From positions 62,001 through 126,000 of the forward strand of contig JAVJAP010000028.1 in the NCBI GenBank assembly GCA_034770075.1: a stretch of 64,000 nucleotides of DNA, written 5' to 3'. Shown one piece after another: positions 11,153 to 23,066 of this stretch. Position 1 is the first letter of the stretch. Every line of letters starts with the position of its first letter. The position numbers were made by a program, and so were the translations under genes. Source of the stretch: Aralia elata (Eukaryota > Streptophyta > Magnoliopsida > Apiales > Araliaceae). The notes below the pieces were generated by a model, which had not been told where the DNA came from, ran no database searches, and was given only the letters and a program-made list of their open reading frames with translations.

Positions 11153-13363
11153 TCAGTTATCGGGGATAACAATTCCCAGCGCGTCAGGATGATGGCCTTT
11201 CCCCCGCACCAATTCTCGGGCAAACTCGAAGCCGTCATTGAACTCGTTCACTACAGCATCCTGAACATCTTCGTGGAATTGGTCTGAGGTCTTGTACTCC
11301 TCGATAACCTTCTGCCGAAGATTTGGTGCCAGAACGTTGGGTGATGCGGGGGCAATAGGACCCCTCAACCAATCAGCTTCTCTTGAAGTCTAGCCTTCAA
11401 TGACTGATTGCACATTCTCCTTCAGATTCCTTATCTGGTCAGTTTGAAGGCGAATAATATCGTCTGATTGGCTAAGTTGTTCCTTCTACCTCTGAACGAG
11501 TAACTCAAGCTCTTTATTTCTCCCTTCCGCCTCTTCGGCCCGCTTTGTGGTAGTCTCAGCACGTTTGGCGGCCTCTTCGGCTCGGGTTTCAACTTCAGCT
11601 ACTTGAGTGTTCGCCGTATGCACTTGAGCCCTTAAAACTGACAGCTCCTTTTCGGTCTTGACCTTCTCCGAACGCATTCCCTCGTAATCATTCTTCATAA
11701 GATGGAAGCTATCGTGCTGCGCTCGGAGTTGGGTCCGGACCTTCGAATGAAGCCCCCTCGCCTGAGCACAATCTTCGGAAGACCTCTTCAGATCGTACTC
11801 CAGGGTCTTCACTCTGTTAGAGACTTGGAGAAGGAGATCGTTCCCCTGCAGAACGATGGTTTGGGAATCAAAAAACAGCAAGTAAGGCAACTGCGGATGT
11901 TCATTAAAAGGACTTACTAACCTTGGTATAATGCGCAAATAACTGCTCCATCAAAGTCTTTATATCCCCCTGATCGACCCAGTTGTATCGAGGAGGATCT
12001 GGGTGCCTCCAGAGCTCCGATAGATGTCCCAACACCTTCTGCCCTAGGCTGATCTATGATGTTAGGGGGAGGAGTGGGGAGACTCTGCTTCTTTTTCCTC
12101 CGCAAAGCCTCTTCTTTGGGGAGAGGAGACTCTGCGTCAAAAGAAGCTGTTGTAGCCAGCTCCTTCGGGGCAAAATTGGAGGACCCCCCAGTCGTAAAAG
12201 AAGGCTCGATCATGATCATCCCGACTGGTTTGCCTCCTACCTCGACCGAGGATTTACGTACCAACCTCCTCCTTTTGGCTTTGGGTTCCCCAGCCTTCAC
12301 TGGCCCTTCTGGTTGGCCAGATCTGGATGCTCCCTCAGCAGCTACCCCGGGCAAGGTTGGAACTTTAGCACCCGAGGCCTTCTTACTTCGAGCCATCCTG
12401 ACCTTCTCAGCTCCGGATAGCTTGGTCCTCGGGACTCCAGCTGCCTCAAGAATCGCCTCGTTATCGACATTCTTTCCATAGTCAGCCACTGCATAATCAA
12501 AAGATAAAAGAGATTTAGTACTTCATCAATCCAACAATGATATGCATTCGGAAAAATTAAATGGACTTATAGCCATGTGCATGTAACCAGTCTTGATCAT
12601 TCAAGAGCAACCGGTTCCACTTCACCGAAGGTCGCTTGGAATATAAAACCTCGAACTCCTCCAACCTTCTTCGGGTAATCCGATTTGGATTTAGTTGGTC
12701 TTTGTTCGGGTTTGACCAAGGTCCTACCAACTCGGTGTCCGACCCCTTGATGAGAAACCAATCACCATGCCATCCCTTATTACTGGATGGGGTATCCATT
12801 AGGGTATCTTTACCCGGATTCTTGATTATTTGGTAAAATCCATTCTCCTTGCAGGCGGAAAGGGAAAAGAATTGGTAGAAGAAGTCTATGCTCGGGACTA
12901 CACCCTCGGATGAGCAGAAGGCTATAAAACTATTTAAATGAATAAAAGAATTCGGGGACAATTGACTCAGGCTGAGCCCGACTGTATGAAGGAGCTCAAT
13001 AACAAAAGGGCGGAGTGGGAATCGCACCCCGAAGAGCAGTAATTGGCGATGGATTGGGATCCACCCCCCTTCGGGTTGCCAGTATACCCTTTCCTCGCCT
13101 TCTGGTCTCCTAATTTCATACGATTCGGGAATATAGAACTCCGTCATGAACAGATCGAAGAAGGGGTTTTTAATAGAAGAAGGGATGTTGGCTACTCTAT
13201 ACTCTAAGGAGAAGTACTTGGTCCTATTGTATTCCTCTACATCTCTCATTCGCTCTACAATCACCGGTTTCCATGGTTGTCCTTCAGGAATTCCGGCTTC
13301 AGCAACAGTTACTTCATCTTCAACACGGGAAGATGAAGCTTGGTTCCTATTACCCCCAGTCAT
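11153..13363 (-). pseudogene. Antisense spliced reading frame of the Tat element (gypsy-type 'Transposase_28'-like), decayed
   Basis: Lying opposite to gag-pol between pol and the 3' LTR, the first exon (13363-12557) encodes 268 residues rich in aromatic and proline blocks (PFFDLFMTEFYIPE, LRPFVIELLHTVGLSLSQLSPN). These resemble the plant-specific 'putative gypsy-type transposon' domain (Pfam Transposase_28). A second exon (12489-11922), after a likely acceptor TTTTGATTATGCAG, reads a basic, low-complexity segment (KKASGAKVPTLPG). A clean 76-bp intron (11921-11846, GTTAGTAAG...CTGCAG) joins it in frame to a long coiled coil rich in E, K, R and A (11845-11486). After two in-frame TAG codons (about 11485 and 11395) the last 71 residues follow (11368-11153). 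The junction of exons 1 and 2 does not join in frame with any donor I can see, so there may be an extra lesion. Function is unknown. Expression would run against the genomic RNA. The spacer 10834-11152 separates it from pol. Confidence 0.75.
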
Positions 13364-14089
13364 CGAGAAAAGAAAGGAAGATGATTAATAACTTACTTGA
13401 GGTGTTCTGGGAAGAGATTGGACGATCGATTCCTAGAGCGGTACAGCGGCGAAGCAAGGTTTCTTGGATATAGAGGATTTTGCTCTCTGTAAAAGACGAA
13501 TTTGCTGGTAGGAAGTGGCGTTTGGGTTAACTCTCCCTATAAAAGTAAATATCTGACGGCTGAAATTGATCCTATCTAACGGATGGGGCTTTGTTGGGAT
13601 AAAGGCGGGAGAAGTTATTACTGATAAGCAATGTTGCATACCAGTTGTCTCCCCTAACGCCGCTTTGAAATTTGAAATGATCATTGGGCCATTCATGTTA
13701 CGGCAGCGTTGTTGGGCCTCAAGACAGAAAGATTGGGCCCCAATACACACATTTGTGGGCAAGATCCACCATTAAAGAAGCCCAGTGTCGAGACAGGATT
13801 ATTGGTCCTCGGGACGACACCTCTAGGGATCCCAAGGAGCATCCTCTTTCAGTCCTCATGCTTTCGGGTATCCGAGGAGGGGTGCCTTCGGTCTGACGCC
13901 TTCGAGAGTCCCTAGGGGTATACATCTTCGGGCCAACACTTGAAGATACATGAAAAGGTGGTATCCTCGGTTTAACGCCTCCGGGTTCCCGAGAGCATCG
14001 ATCCTCTTTCTTTTTTACAAGTTTCCGACTGTTAAAATCCCTAATTCACTTCCCCAGTACATATCATATACTAGGGGAGTAGGGGGCAA
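13364..14089 (+). other. Upstream region of the antisense frame and polypurine tract of element A
   Basis: No coding sequence was recognised. Around 13800-14000 short GC-rich blocks with 'ctcggg', 'cttcggg' and 'ctagggatccc' recur. At 14071-14089 a purine-rich run (CTAGGGGAGTAGGGGGCAA) immediately precedes the 3' LTR and is the expected polypurine tract priming plus-strand DNA synthesis. Confidence 0.7.
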
Positions 14090-14535
14090 TGTTCGGATAT
14101 AAATCCTAACCGGCTTAATCGGGCTTCTTACATTGGGCTCGGCCCAAAAGCCCATCATGCTTAGTGGATTATAAGAGGACTTTTAGTCCGAAAAGGCTTG
14201 GGCCAGTATTCTAAGTCCTTATGGTTCCTTATTGGATAATATTTCCTTTGGATCAAGATAATTGAATCCGGGTCTGATAAGGATTCTAGGTAGTACACTC
14301 CTAGTTGGAGTAGAAAGTAGCAAAGTGAATCCTATAAATACCTCAAAGAATAATGAAAGCAAGGTATGACAGTGTTTACCCTACTAAATAATTGACCTCC
14401 ATTGTTGACATATCTTGAACCTGTTACTTACTCTTACACCGGAGGAGTCCACAAACGGCCCAAGCCGTTGGGACTTTTGTGCAGGTACCCGTCCGACGAG
14501 TTGATTGGACGCGCGGACAGAATCAGGCGTTAACA
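14090..14535 (+). repeat. 3' LTR of Gypsy element A
   Basis: 446 bp, gap-free match to the 5' LTR with about 17 substitutions; TATA box at 14333-14340. The 5-bp duplication gtgat follows at 14536-14540. Confidence 0.95.
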
Positions 14536-14540
14536 GTGAT

Positions 14541-15282
14541 GAATTTATTTGGATTGTGATGGACCAAATCAGCTGTAGATAGTATAGGGGTTTGGGGGCG
14601 TCGCAGATGCCCTCACAACACGCTCAACATGCTTTCCACTCCAATTTAACTATACAACCACCAATATCTTTAAACCGTAACCCTAACTCTAGCAAAAACG
14701 ATCTACCCTCGCCATTGGCTGCTGTTGGGCCTGTTGTTTCGAAAGTGAATAACCGAAAGAATTTTATTTGATAATCAACATCGTATTACAACAAAGAACT
14801 TAAGAGGGAGAGAAAGAGGAAGATGAAGTAGAAGATGAAGAGGCAATTGAATTTTGTGAGAAGGGATACGGAAGAGGAATATGTCGATTGATAAATCGAT
14901 CCACTAACTCGATTTAATTTGATGACTAACGAAATCAACTCAGTTTAATTTAAACCTATTTAAAACGCTATTGGCAAAGTCTGCTGATAAAAATTGAGAA
15001 AAAAATGGGCTAAACTCGTGAAAACCTGGAAAATTAGAAAAAATTAACCCAATCAACTCAATTAGAGGATCGCTTCACCACTTTTTATAAATTAGTATTG
15101 ATACTGGTTAGAAATTTTCTTTAGTACATTTTATCTAACGAGTTAATTCCTTTTTATAGTTAAAAGGTATTACTTGAGAATTCGGATCTAATACAAAATC
15201 ATTAATTAGTTTTTCTATTTTTATTTTTTGAAAACAGAAAATTATTTTAAGTGATCAATCACATTTTAAAAAATGATTTTCT
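14541..15282. other. AT-rich spacer upstream of the FtsH-like gene
   Basis: No gene was recognised. The stretch forms the distal upstream region of the FtsH-like gene. Short open frames have no family resemblance. Confidence 0.6.
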
Positions 15283-15458
15283 TAATGTGTGCCCTAAGGG
15301 CACACACTATACACAGAAATCGAGAGAATATTCTCTTGATTTTTGTATATATTCCCTTGATCTGTGTGTAAACGTATAAATCAAAGGAATATGCACAACA
15401 ATCAAGTGAATATTCTCTCGATTCCTGTGTATAGTGTGTGCCCTTAGGACACACATTA
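15283..15458. mobile_element. Palindromic MITE, 176 bp, just upstream of the FtsH-like gene
   Basis: The left end TAATGTGTGCCCTAAGGGCA and the reverse complement of the right end agree at nearly every base for about 60 bp, and the inner halves remain similar, so most of the element can fold into one hairpin. Each terminus itself contains the small palindrome GTGTGCCCTAAGGGCACAC. It ends 217 bp before the presumed start codon and may lie in the promoter or 5' leader. The superfamily is unassigned because no clear target duplication was seen. Confidence 0.8.
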
Positions 15459-15675
15459 GAAGAACCCTTTAAAAAATTACAAAAAGAAAACAAACAATCT
15501 TTTCAGAATTTCTTTTTGTCCTTCGGAAACTGTTTTCTGAAATTTTCTCCAAAACCAAACAGACCTTTGCATTTTCAGCCACAAGGACAAAAGGATAAAC
15601 AGGTAACATCATTTCTGGATCTCTTTATTTTCAAACATTAACGAACCACCAAACAGGGTCTTCTTGTCTATACAG

Positions 15676-18600
15676 ATGAATTTCTCTCTCCAACTCAATG
15701 GAGAATTTGGGGCTACTCAAACCCTAGTTTCAATGAGAATGAAGAAGCTGGATGCCGCTATTAAACGTCGTCGTTCTGTACTGAAAATAGTGGACAAAGA
15801 GTTATTAAAGGGAAATTTGAGAAATGCTCTGTCTCTTGTCAATCAGTTGCAGGGCAAACCCGGTGGACTCCGAGGTTTCGGAGCTGCCAAACAGGTCTTT
15901 ATTCCTCTCTTTTTTGAATTGTAATTATCTTATTAAGTTTCATCATTTAATAAATTCTCAATTTTAACTTTTTTGGTCAAATTAACCATTTTTAACTTTG
16001 ATGACAAAATGTAGGTAAAGGGATTATAATTATAAGAAACTATGTACAATTTATTAGCGACCCCTATTTTTTTTTGTAATTTCAAAAATGTGTTTATATA
16101 TTTTTAATTATTAATTTAAAAATAGTCTTGATAAAAAAAAATGTTAAAACTGGACAGTTATTTTGGGACGGAGGGAACTAGTTTACAGTTTAACTGAAAT
16201 GGTAGTGGAAAGGTGTTGAATTTTGGCGGGAAAATCAGGGTGCACTATTTGAAATGAAACATAACCAGTAATTCCATACCAATGGACATCTAGTAATACT
16301 TTTGATTATCAGACTTCTTTTAACCTTGTGTTGTTTGTATTTTTATAAATATATTACAAAAATAGAGTAATTCAATTAGACAAAGTTAAATTTACCTCTA
16401 AGCGTGTTTAAGGGCGCACTTAGAAATTGGCATGTGCAATTGTATTTGTCGTACCATATGATCTATCAATTGTTTCAATATTGCTTAAAAATATGATTGT
16501 GCAGGTGCCTCAAGGAATTTCGTCTTTGGAGGAACTAAATCTCAGTGGACCAGATATATCATCGCTGCAGTTATTACTTGACTCAATTCTTGATTCAATT
16601 AAAGGTAGCATTCAGTGTTCTATATCAGATGAGGTATGCTGTTCTCTTTGCATTTTGGTCAGATGTCAATGTCATGCTTCTTTCGTCTTTGATAATCTTA
16701 GTATAATGAAAGCTATTCTGTGCTACTTTCTCTGCTTTAAAATTTGCAGTCCTGTTTTCTATAGTCTTAGTTTAAGGTTCGCCCCCATTTTTGGTGCTTT
16801 TACTGAAATCATTTATGTATTATTGTTATTAGTTTTTGCGCAGTCCTGTTGAAATGTTTTAGTATAGGTATTAGCATGTAATATGTTGCACATTCAACCT
16901 GATCTCTCAAAATTTGATATAATCTCTGTTAAAATCCTTTACTTTCCAAGGATCAATCCATATTAGTTCAACTTATAAAACATTGGTACACCTAGACATC
17001 TTTTGTTGCTCTAATAAAAAAGAAAAGAAAAGAAAATTAATATATCTATATAATTTTGATAGCCAATTACATGTTGTTGCATATAATTGTTATGATATTT
17101 ATAGTTTGTTAGATATCCCCCGCATCACAATGTTTTGTTTTCAATTTAGTTCTTGTTTTTGGTGAAAAAATAGGAGAAATAAACAACCAATCCAACAGCC
17201 TAGCCAAGGGACAGCCTATAAGAACCTAATTAACTATCAGAATTAGTTTCACATTCATTAGAGACCTCACTATCTGTAGATGGCTTCACCTGGATTTCAG
17301 CTAGGTAATAGATTCTCTTACAAACTTTGGATCAATTGTCCAAGAACTAATTACTTAGTAAAAAACAGAATCGTAAATCCCATGTTAGTTGGCCAATCTG
17401 TTGCAGTGCTTCTTCCTGCAACAGATTGCTTACATTGCTTTAAGTGACAAAAGAACTTACATTGCTTTCCAGTAAAACGCCAATTAGAAATCTTGAATCA
17501 TCTTTTTTATTTTGAATATATAATTCTGAATTATCGAGAAAAAGAAATTTTGAAGAATCATCATCTATTATGATGTGTTTCAATTTCTGCTTGTGCAACT
17601 GTTATATTTGAAATTAAATGGATGACATGATGAAGCTTAACTATGAGTTACTTCATGATGCATCAACCTTCTGTTGTATTTAGAGATGCATTAGGGAACT
17701 GCAGATGGCTTCACTCTTGCTATCAGCTACGTAACAGATCAAATTTGGACCAATTGTGCAAAAATAAAACACTAAGCACAAAAACAATTGTAAAATCCCA
17801 TGTAAGGTGTATAATCTGCTGCACTATGGCTACCTGTTACTGTGATTTGAGAATTAAAGAACTTACACTGCTTTCCTACAAAACATTAATTAGAATTCTT
17901 AAACCATTCTTCACTTGAATGTCTCTCAAGTTATTGAGCGTCCTTTATTAATCCATTTGTAGGTCTTCTATTTCTGCTCTAGCAACTGATGAATTTGAAA
18001 TTAAATGGAATGCTTGATGAAGTTTACTGTGCATGACTTATGGTGCTACCACCCCTTGCATGACATGTTTAGTTTTACTTAGGGAAGGGAGGATGGAGAG
18101 TAACAGGATTGTCATTTCCATTTTTGAAGTCAGTGGAAATTCATCTCCATATCTAAATAAATTAAGGGTTGTTTATTATGCGAAACTGTTGAAATTCTAA
18201 TAGAGAATAAGACAATAACGAAGGGTTTCGTTACAAGATTAGAATTTCATGTTTACTTTTTATAAGACAACTTAAATACAGAATAAATGACAATTTTGGT
18301 CACCTTTCACAGTTCATAACATACTTTAAGTCAGGACTAGTTGCTGTGTATGGGTGATGTAGCTATGTGGGAAGATTGAAGGTGCATGCCTAACCTTTCA
18401 AAATTATAGTTTAAAATGAGGTTCTAAAATGTTCATTTTAGGAATTTAATGACCTAATAAGGATGCAAAGAGATCCCATAGTCCGTAGCATTAAATAGTT
18501 ATCCTACGTTGGATTGGAGAAATGGAATTAATGAAAAAATAGAATAGAGAAGAGAATGGAATGGAATGGAGAGTGGAATAATGGAATGAGCCATTCAATA

Positions 18601-21600
18601 TCCTCCTCTAAGTAAAAACATTCACAAATTTGACAGGAATAAAAATGGTTCATTTCATTCCAATAAAACAACCAAACACATTTTTTTTCCATTTCATAGA
18701 AATGAGTCATTCCATTCCCCCTCTAATTCCTACAATCTAAACGTAGCATTAGTGATTATTTATTGGAAATTAGTGACATTATTTGCTTATTTTGTGCTGA
18801 ATTATGTCGGATTTTCTTTTCAATTTACTTACAATTATAATATGGATGTATTGATTAAGATCTAACTTTTTACTTTTTCTAGTTCTCATTACTGGAGCTG
18901 GAGAGCTTGATGCACAGTGAAAGCAAATATTCTCCTTTGAATGATCACCTAATGTGTATGCAAGTAAGACATTCTATTCCTGCTTCCTGATCTATTGGAA
19001 AAAGTAACCAAAATTGGTACTTATTTTCTATGCAACATGCTGTACTTAAACGGTAATCCCTTCGTGACAAATTCATTTCCAAGCTAGAAACCAGATAGTT
19101 CAAGAAAAAATAATCTTTTAATTTTTTTTTATTATTATTAGTACCATCCTTGCATTCCTTTTTATAAATGCGTTGAAGAATGTCATGTGTATGTGTTTTG
19201 AGGCTACCCGTTGGACAAGACAAACAATATAAAACAGAGGAAATTGTTTATTGTTAGTAAAAGTTCTAGTTGTATGATCTTACTGAGGAGTGATGTACTA
19301 CCCTCCTAGTTGATAAACAACATATAGCAATATAGATTCTATACAAGGCAATGCATATGCCTCACCTTAACACAGTCACATACTCCTATTACAACTCAAC
19401 GCTGCCTTTTATCTCAAACTATTTGGGAAAGGCAGTCACATAGTCCTTGAAAAAGCAAATTTCAATTCATGTTAATCTGTCAGCATGACATGGTCAGGCT
19501 GCTGTCTGACAATCACTCGACTGTGTACTAGTGGCGATGGACAAAAGCAATCCTGCTTAATTGGTTTCTATATCTCAGTAATTTCTTCTCTTTTTTCTTC
19601 TGTTGCTTGCAAGTTATCATGCTTGTGGGTGCTGTCCTTATCTTGGTTCATTTATTAATACCAATTGACCAACACTGTTGTATCATCCTGAGTTCTTCAT
19701 GTAGTGAGGACGGCAATGAGATTTTATTTTATTGTTTATTCTACATAACTTTTAATTGGGTAGCAACTAATGTAATTAGGAACTTACTTAATATTTAGTT
19801 ATTTCATTTAGTAGTTTATGTTCTTCTATTACTTTTGTTGGTGCCCGAGTGCTTTTCTTGGTGCCCAAGGACTTTTATTGGTGCCGAAATATTATTCTCT
19901 TTATATAAATGTAATCACCACAGAGGATAAGAAAAAATATTGAATTATTGGTTAATGAGATTCTTCGTATTGTGAGTTTATTGTCATTTGTTTCAGAAGT
20001 GAGGAATTCTGCGGAATAACGTCAAAACATCCTGCAGGGTGATTGATTCTTTGTAGAGATAGGAAAAAATTTATCTTTCTACATTTTTTTATCTTTCAAC
20101 TTGTTGTCCTGTATCAGAGCTTTAGGTTTCTCATTAGTCTATTAATTAGTGGCAGATCTTGGATTTTTTTCAAAAATATTTTTCGCGAAATTACTGGTCA
20201 TCGCAAAGTTACTGTTTGTTGTGACGATTCTGTGCAACGTGCGGCACTGTTTATCAGGAAAAGAAAAGGAAGAAGTGCGTGGTGTCCCATTCAATCTTCG
20301 AAATCCAGAACTTTCATAGGACTAATGCTCATGGCCATCACACCACCATCAGTTTCAACTTTTAACCAACATCAATATTTCCGCAACAGATCTGATCAGC
20401 GTGGCTGCCCTTCGTTGAGTTTTCGACATCATCTAGATCACTTTTCCCTGCAAAAGTTTTTGCACTGGTGATATTTACTTCTGTTGAACGTGGACTATTG
20501 GACAGACCTTGCTTGTTTTTGGTTAAATCAGTAAGCTATCCAACCCATATCTCTTGTTTAAATTTGATCCAAACACAACTTTGACTTGTTCCTTTTATCG
20601 TATAATCAGCCCAGACCCAACCTCAATTAATTAGTCAAAATCAAAGCCAGTCAAATCAGTTATTTCTTTTACCCTATCTCAATCAGTTAGTCCACTAGTT
20701 ACTACAAGCTCATACTATAATTTTTTTTTTTTTTACAAAAAAGAGAAAAAAAAGGAAAAGGGAAGGAAAAATAAAGAAAGAAAAGAAAATAGAGAAAAAA
20801 ATAGAATGATGTTTTTTTTTTGGTTATAGAAACATGGTAGAAGATATATTTATTCCCTATTTTTTGTTGGAAAAGTGATCCAAGTACCCCTACCAATTTG
20901 TGTACATATGCTTGTTTAAGTCACAGTTGATTAAAACTGTTGTCAATATGAAATGTGAAATTGATTTAGTTTCTACCATACTTATGGAAAGCTCAAACCT
21001 GCAACCTCAACCAGCTCCCCACACATTTGAAATTAATTGGGTAAACACTTAAACTACAATTACAGAGTATTGTATTGTTCCAGTCACCTTGGGTTGCTAT
21101 GAATTATGCATGCCGTTATGTTCTGCCTATGAATGTTGTCCATCAATTGCTCAGTAAGTCTTGGATATATCAATTTAAAAGAGAATATTGATTGCAACAC
21201 TTGTAGCTTTAATTATTTCATTAACTAGTTAAGGTATTCTAGTCTTTTAATAGTTTTCTTGGTGTCCAAGTGCTTTTCTTGGTGCTCAAGTGCTTTTATT
21301 GGTGCCCCAATATTTTTCTCATTAAATAAATGCAATTTCCACGAAGGAGAAGACAGACTATTGAATATTATTGATTGATGAGATTCTCCATATTGTTAGT
21401 TTATCATCATTTGTCTGTGGAAGCAGGAAAACTGAGGAAATAACATCAAAACATCCTGTGAGGTGGCCGATTCTCTGCGGAGAGTAAAATTATATCTTTT
21501 TCATTATTTTACATCTTTCAATTCGTTGTCCTGCATAATCATGGCTGCTAAATGCCTCTGCCCAAATTTTTCCTGAACTAGTCTCATGTCATAAACTCCA

Positions 21601-23028
21601 CCATCAAAAGGAATTCTGATTGTAAATATTGATAGATGCTAGCAGTTTAAGCTAGATAGCCGCACTAATAACTTTCTAGGCAATCAGAAGGACTTAATAT
21701 TAACTTTGTTCGCTCTCTCATTCAGTTACTAGGTTTGCTCTCTCAACCAGTTGAGCAACTTATTATGGTCAACCATTATGTATAAGTTATATATTCTTGC
21801 AACCTACCTTCATAGTAACAACTCTTTGGTTATATTTTGTGATGGTGCTTCCACTGGTACTGAGTTCAGCATTCTTTGCATCATAAAGTCCTTCATCATA
21901 ATATAATGTAACTGTGTAAGAACTGAAGTTAATATTCTACAGCATGAAGCAGGTCACTTTTTAGTTGGCTACTTGCTTGGTGTTCTACCAAAAGGATATA
22001 GAGTACCTAGCATGGAAGTTCTGAAGCAGGACAAATTTGCTGAAGGAAGGGTAGACTTTCTTGGGTTTGAGTTTCTTAAAGAAGTAAGTACAATTTCCGA
22101 ATTTTACTTCAATGATTACTTTCTCAAGAAATTGGGAAGAATTATTAAGCACTAAATTTAGCAGTCTCTTCTGATTATCTATTGTCTATTTTGGAAGCCG
22201 GATATGCATGTACAACTTTCCAACTTATTTAAGATAACCCTATGTGTAAGGATATACTTTTGCATGTTCATTGTTCTTTAAAGGAACAAGCATGGGTTTC
22301 AGTTCATGACTTTCTAGATTCCTATTGTAGTCTAAGACATAGAAGTTAATATGTTCTCTGAGCTTCTGAATATGTGTGATGCAAATTTGAATGTTTTTTC
22401 TGGTTGAATTCTTGTCTTAACTTTTCTATATATATGATATATATTACTATATAAATGGAAAATAAAACTAAAGCCTTCAATTTGAGCAATCACTTCTAAT
22501 GCTTAATACATTAAGAAGTTTGTATACCAGCTGGAGCTTTATAAGCTATATTTTATTATAGTGTAATTATTGTAATATGCATGCAAGAATATTATATCTG
22601 AAGTTGCTTATCAGATGCAGAGTATAGTACCAGAATTTGTGTCCTATATTATTTTGTCATAATATTGTGTTTTATTCGACCTTTCGAGGAATCCAGTTAT
22701 CAACTGCGGGGCCTCATTTTGCAGGAAGCGTTTTAGTTGAATATAAATTTGTTCTGTCTCATCCACAAATCATGAATTCATGATTTATTGGCATGGTTTA
22801 TATGTTACTTCTGATGTCCTGTTTTTTCCCTCACATTCTTTAATCCTATTTGGTATTAGGGTAAAATACAAAAAACATGTGGTTTTACCCAGACTTGCGC
22901 TTAACCACCTGTGGTTTCAAAAAGTCAAAAGGCCACCTTTGGTTTACACTATTTGTTTCACATCAGTACCTTCTAACGATTGGGGGTTAACAACGTTAGT
23001 TTTTGTGCCTAATGTCTTTTCTGCTCCA

Positions 23029-23066
<38 letters not shown>

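Larger units (their letters stand above)
4929..14535 (+). mobile_element. Complete, inactivated Ty3/Gypsy LTR retrotransposon, Tat lineage (element A)
   Basis: Two 446-bp LTRs (4929-5374 and 14090-14535) begin TGTTCGG and end GTTAACA. They are flanked by an exact 5-bp target duplication, gtgat, at 4924-4928 and 14536-14540. Between them lie a primer-binding-like site, gag, protease, reverse transcriptase, RNase H, a second RNase H domain, integrase, an antisense spliced frame and a polypurine tract. Domain order and the second RNase H are hallmarks of the plant Tat lineage; no chromodomain follows the integrase. The LTRs differ at about 17 of 446 positions. With a commonly used plant rate of 1.3e-8 per site per year this gives roughly 1.5 million years, an inference that depends on the rate. 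gag and pol carry at least nine frame-breaking lesions, so the copy cannot move by itself. Confidence 0.95.

Noticed and set aside
12056..12481. Plus-strand frames at 11983-12481
   Set aside because: They mirror the antisense gene of the Tat element, whose strand is fixed by a good in-frame intron.
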